From an uncultured bacterium (GTDB taxonomy: Bacteria > Bacillota_A > Clostridia > Oscillospirales > Oscillospiraceae): a stretch of DNA of 5,266 nucleotides. Below, one piece after another: positions 5,128 to 5,266 of the stretch (within the stretch, counting starts at the first letter, position 1; every line of letters starts with the position of its first letter). The translations under genes were made by a program, and so were the position numbers. The stretch covers positions 1 to 5,266 of the forward strand of contig CAJMMY010000086.1 of the NCBI GenBank assembly GCA_905214605.1. Reading direction: 5' to 3'. The notes below the pieces were generated by a model. The model did no database searches, was not told the origin of the DNA, and saw nothing but the letters and a program-made list of their open reading frames with translations.

Positions 5128-5266
5128 ATGTCGAAAGACGAAGAAATCGAACTTGAGGGTACGGTCGTCGAGGCTCTGCCCAACACGATGTTCAAAGTGG
5201 ATATTGGCAATGGCCATGTCATTTTGGCACACATTTCCGGTAAACTCCGGATGAACTACATTCGTA
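5128..5266 (+). CDS. infA: Translation initiation factor IF-1, N-terminal part
   Basis: The first 46 codons of IF1 are visible; the family is about 72 aa, so the gene continues past the window. IF1 is an OB-fold protein that binds the 30S A site and assists IF2 and IF3 during initiation. The family core is obvious: [18 protein letters not shown], then [19 protein letters not shown]. The N-terminus reads MSKDEEIE, where many bacteria have MAKEDVIE. The ATG follows AGGAGG at 5116-5121, 6 bases upstream. The 27-base gap after map is the largest between genes here and contains nothing else I recognise. In related operons rpmJ, rpsM, rpsK, rpoA and rplQ usually follow. Confidence 0.97.
   Translation, partial: MSKDEEIELEGTVVEALPNTMFKVDIGNGHVILAHISGKLRMNYIR

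Overview
This window is a segment of the bacterial spc ribosomal-protein operon with its Firmicutes-type extension. All genes are on the + strand, in the order rpsH (3' end) - rplF - rplR - rpsE - rpmD - rplO - secY - adk - map - infA (5' end). The run secY-adk-map-infA is the arrangement typical of Bacillota; in Escherichia coli the spc operon ends with secY-rpmJ. Strong AAGGAGG-like ribosome binding sites before most genes, moderate-to-high GC (judged by eye) and a four-cysteine zinc LID in adenylate kinase point to a Gram-positive anaerobe of the class Clostridia. The protein sequences look to me like the Oscillospiraceae/Ruminococcaceae side of that class, but this placement is an inference from remembered family sequences, not a search.

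Region by region: bases 1-97 are the C-terminus of S8. Bases 113-1025 encode L6 and L18. Bases 1045-2286 encode S5 (with an unusual Arg/Asp-rich N-terminal extension), L30 and L15. Bases 2287-3690 encode the translocon channel SecY, whose GTG start directly abuts the L15 stop. Bases 3706-5100 encode adenylate kinase and type I methionine aminopeptidase. From 5128 to the window end is the first part of initiation factor IF1. The largest gap between genes is 27 bases. I see no internal promoter, intrinsic terminator, RNA gene, mobile element or CRISPR array.

Functionally the cluster joins ribosome assembly (L6, L18 with 5S rRNA, S5, L30, L15, S8) with protein export (SecY), adenylate balance (Adk), removal of the initiator methionine from new proteins (Map) and translation initiation (IF1). 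Tight spacing implies one transcript and translational coupling.

I found no undescribed system. The more notable details are the S5 extension with a 9-base tandem repeat, a probable insertion in the SecY TM5-TM6 external loop, the shared reading frame of seven consecutive genes, TAAGGAGG stop/ribosome-binding-site overlaps, and near-complete avoidance of TTA, CTA and TCA codons, which creates an 884-codon antisense shadow frame.
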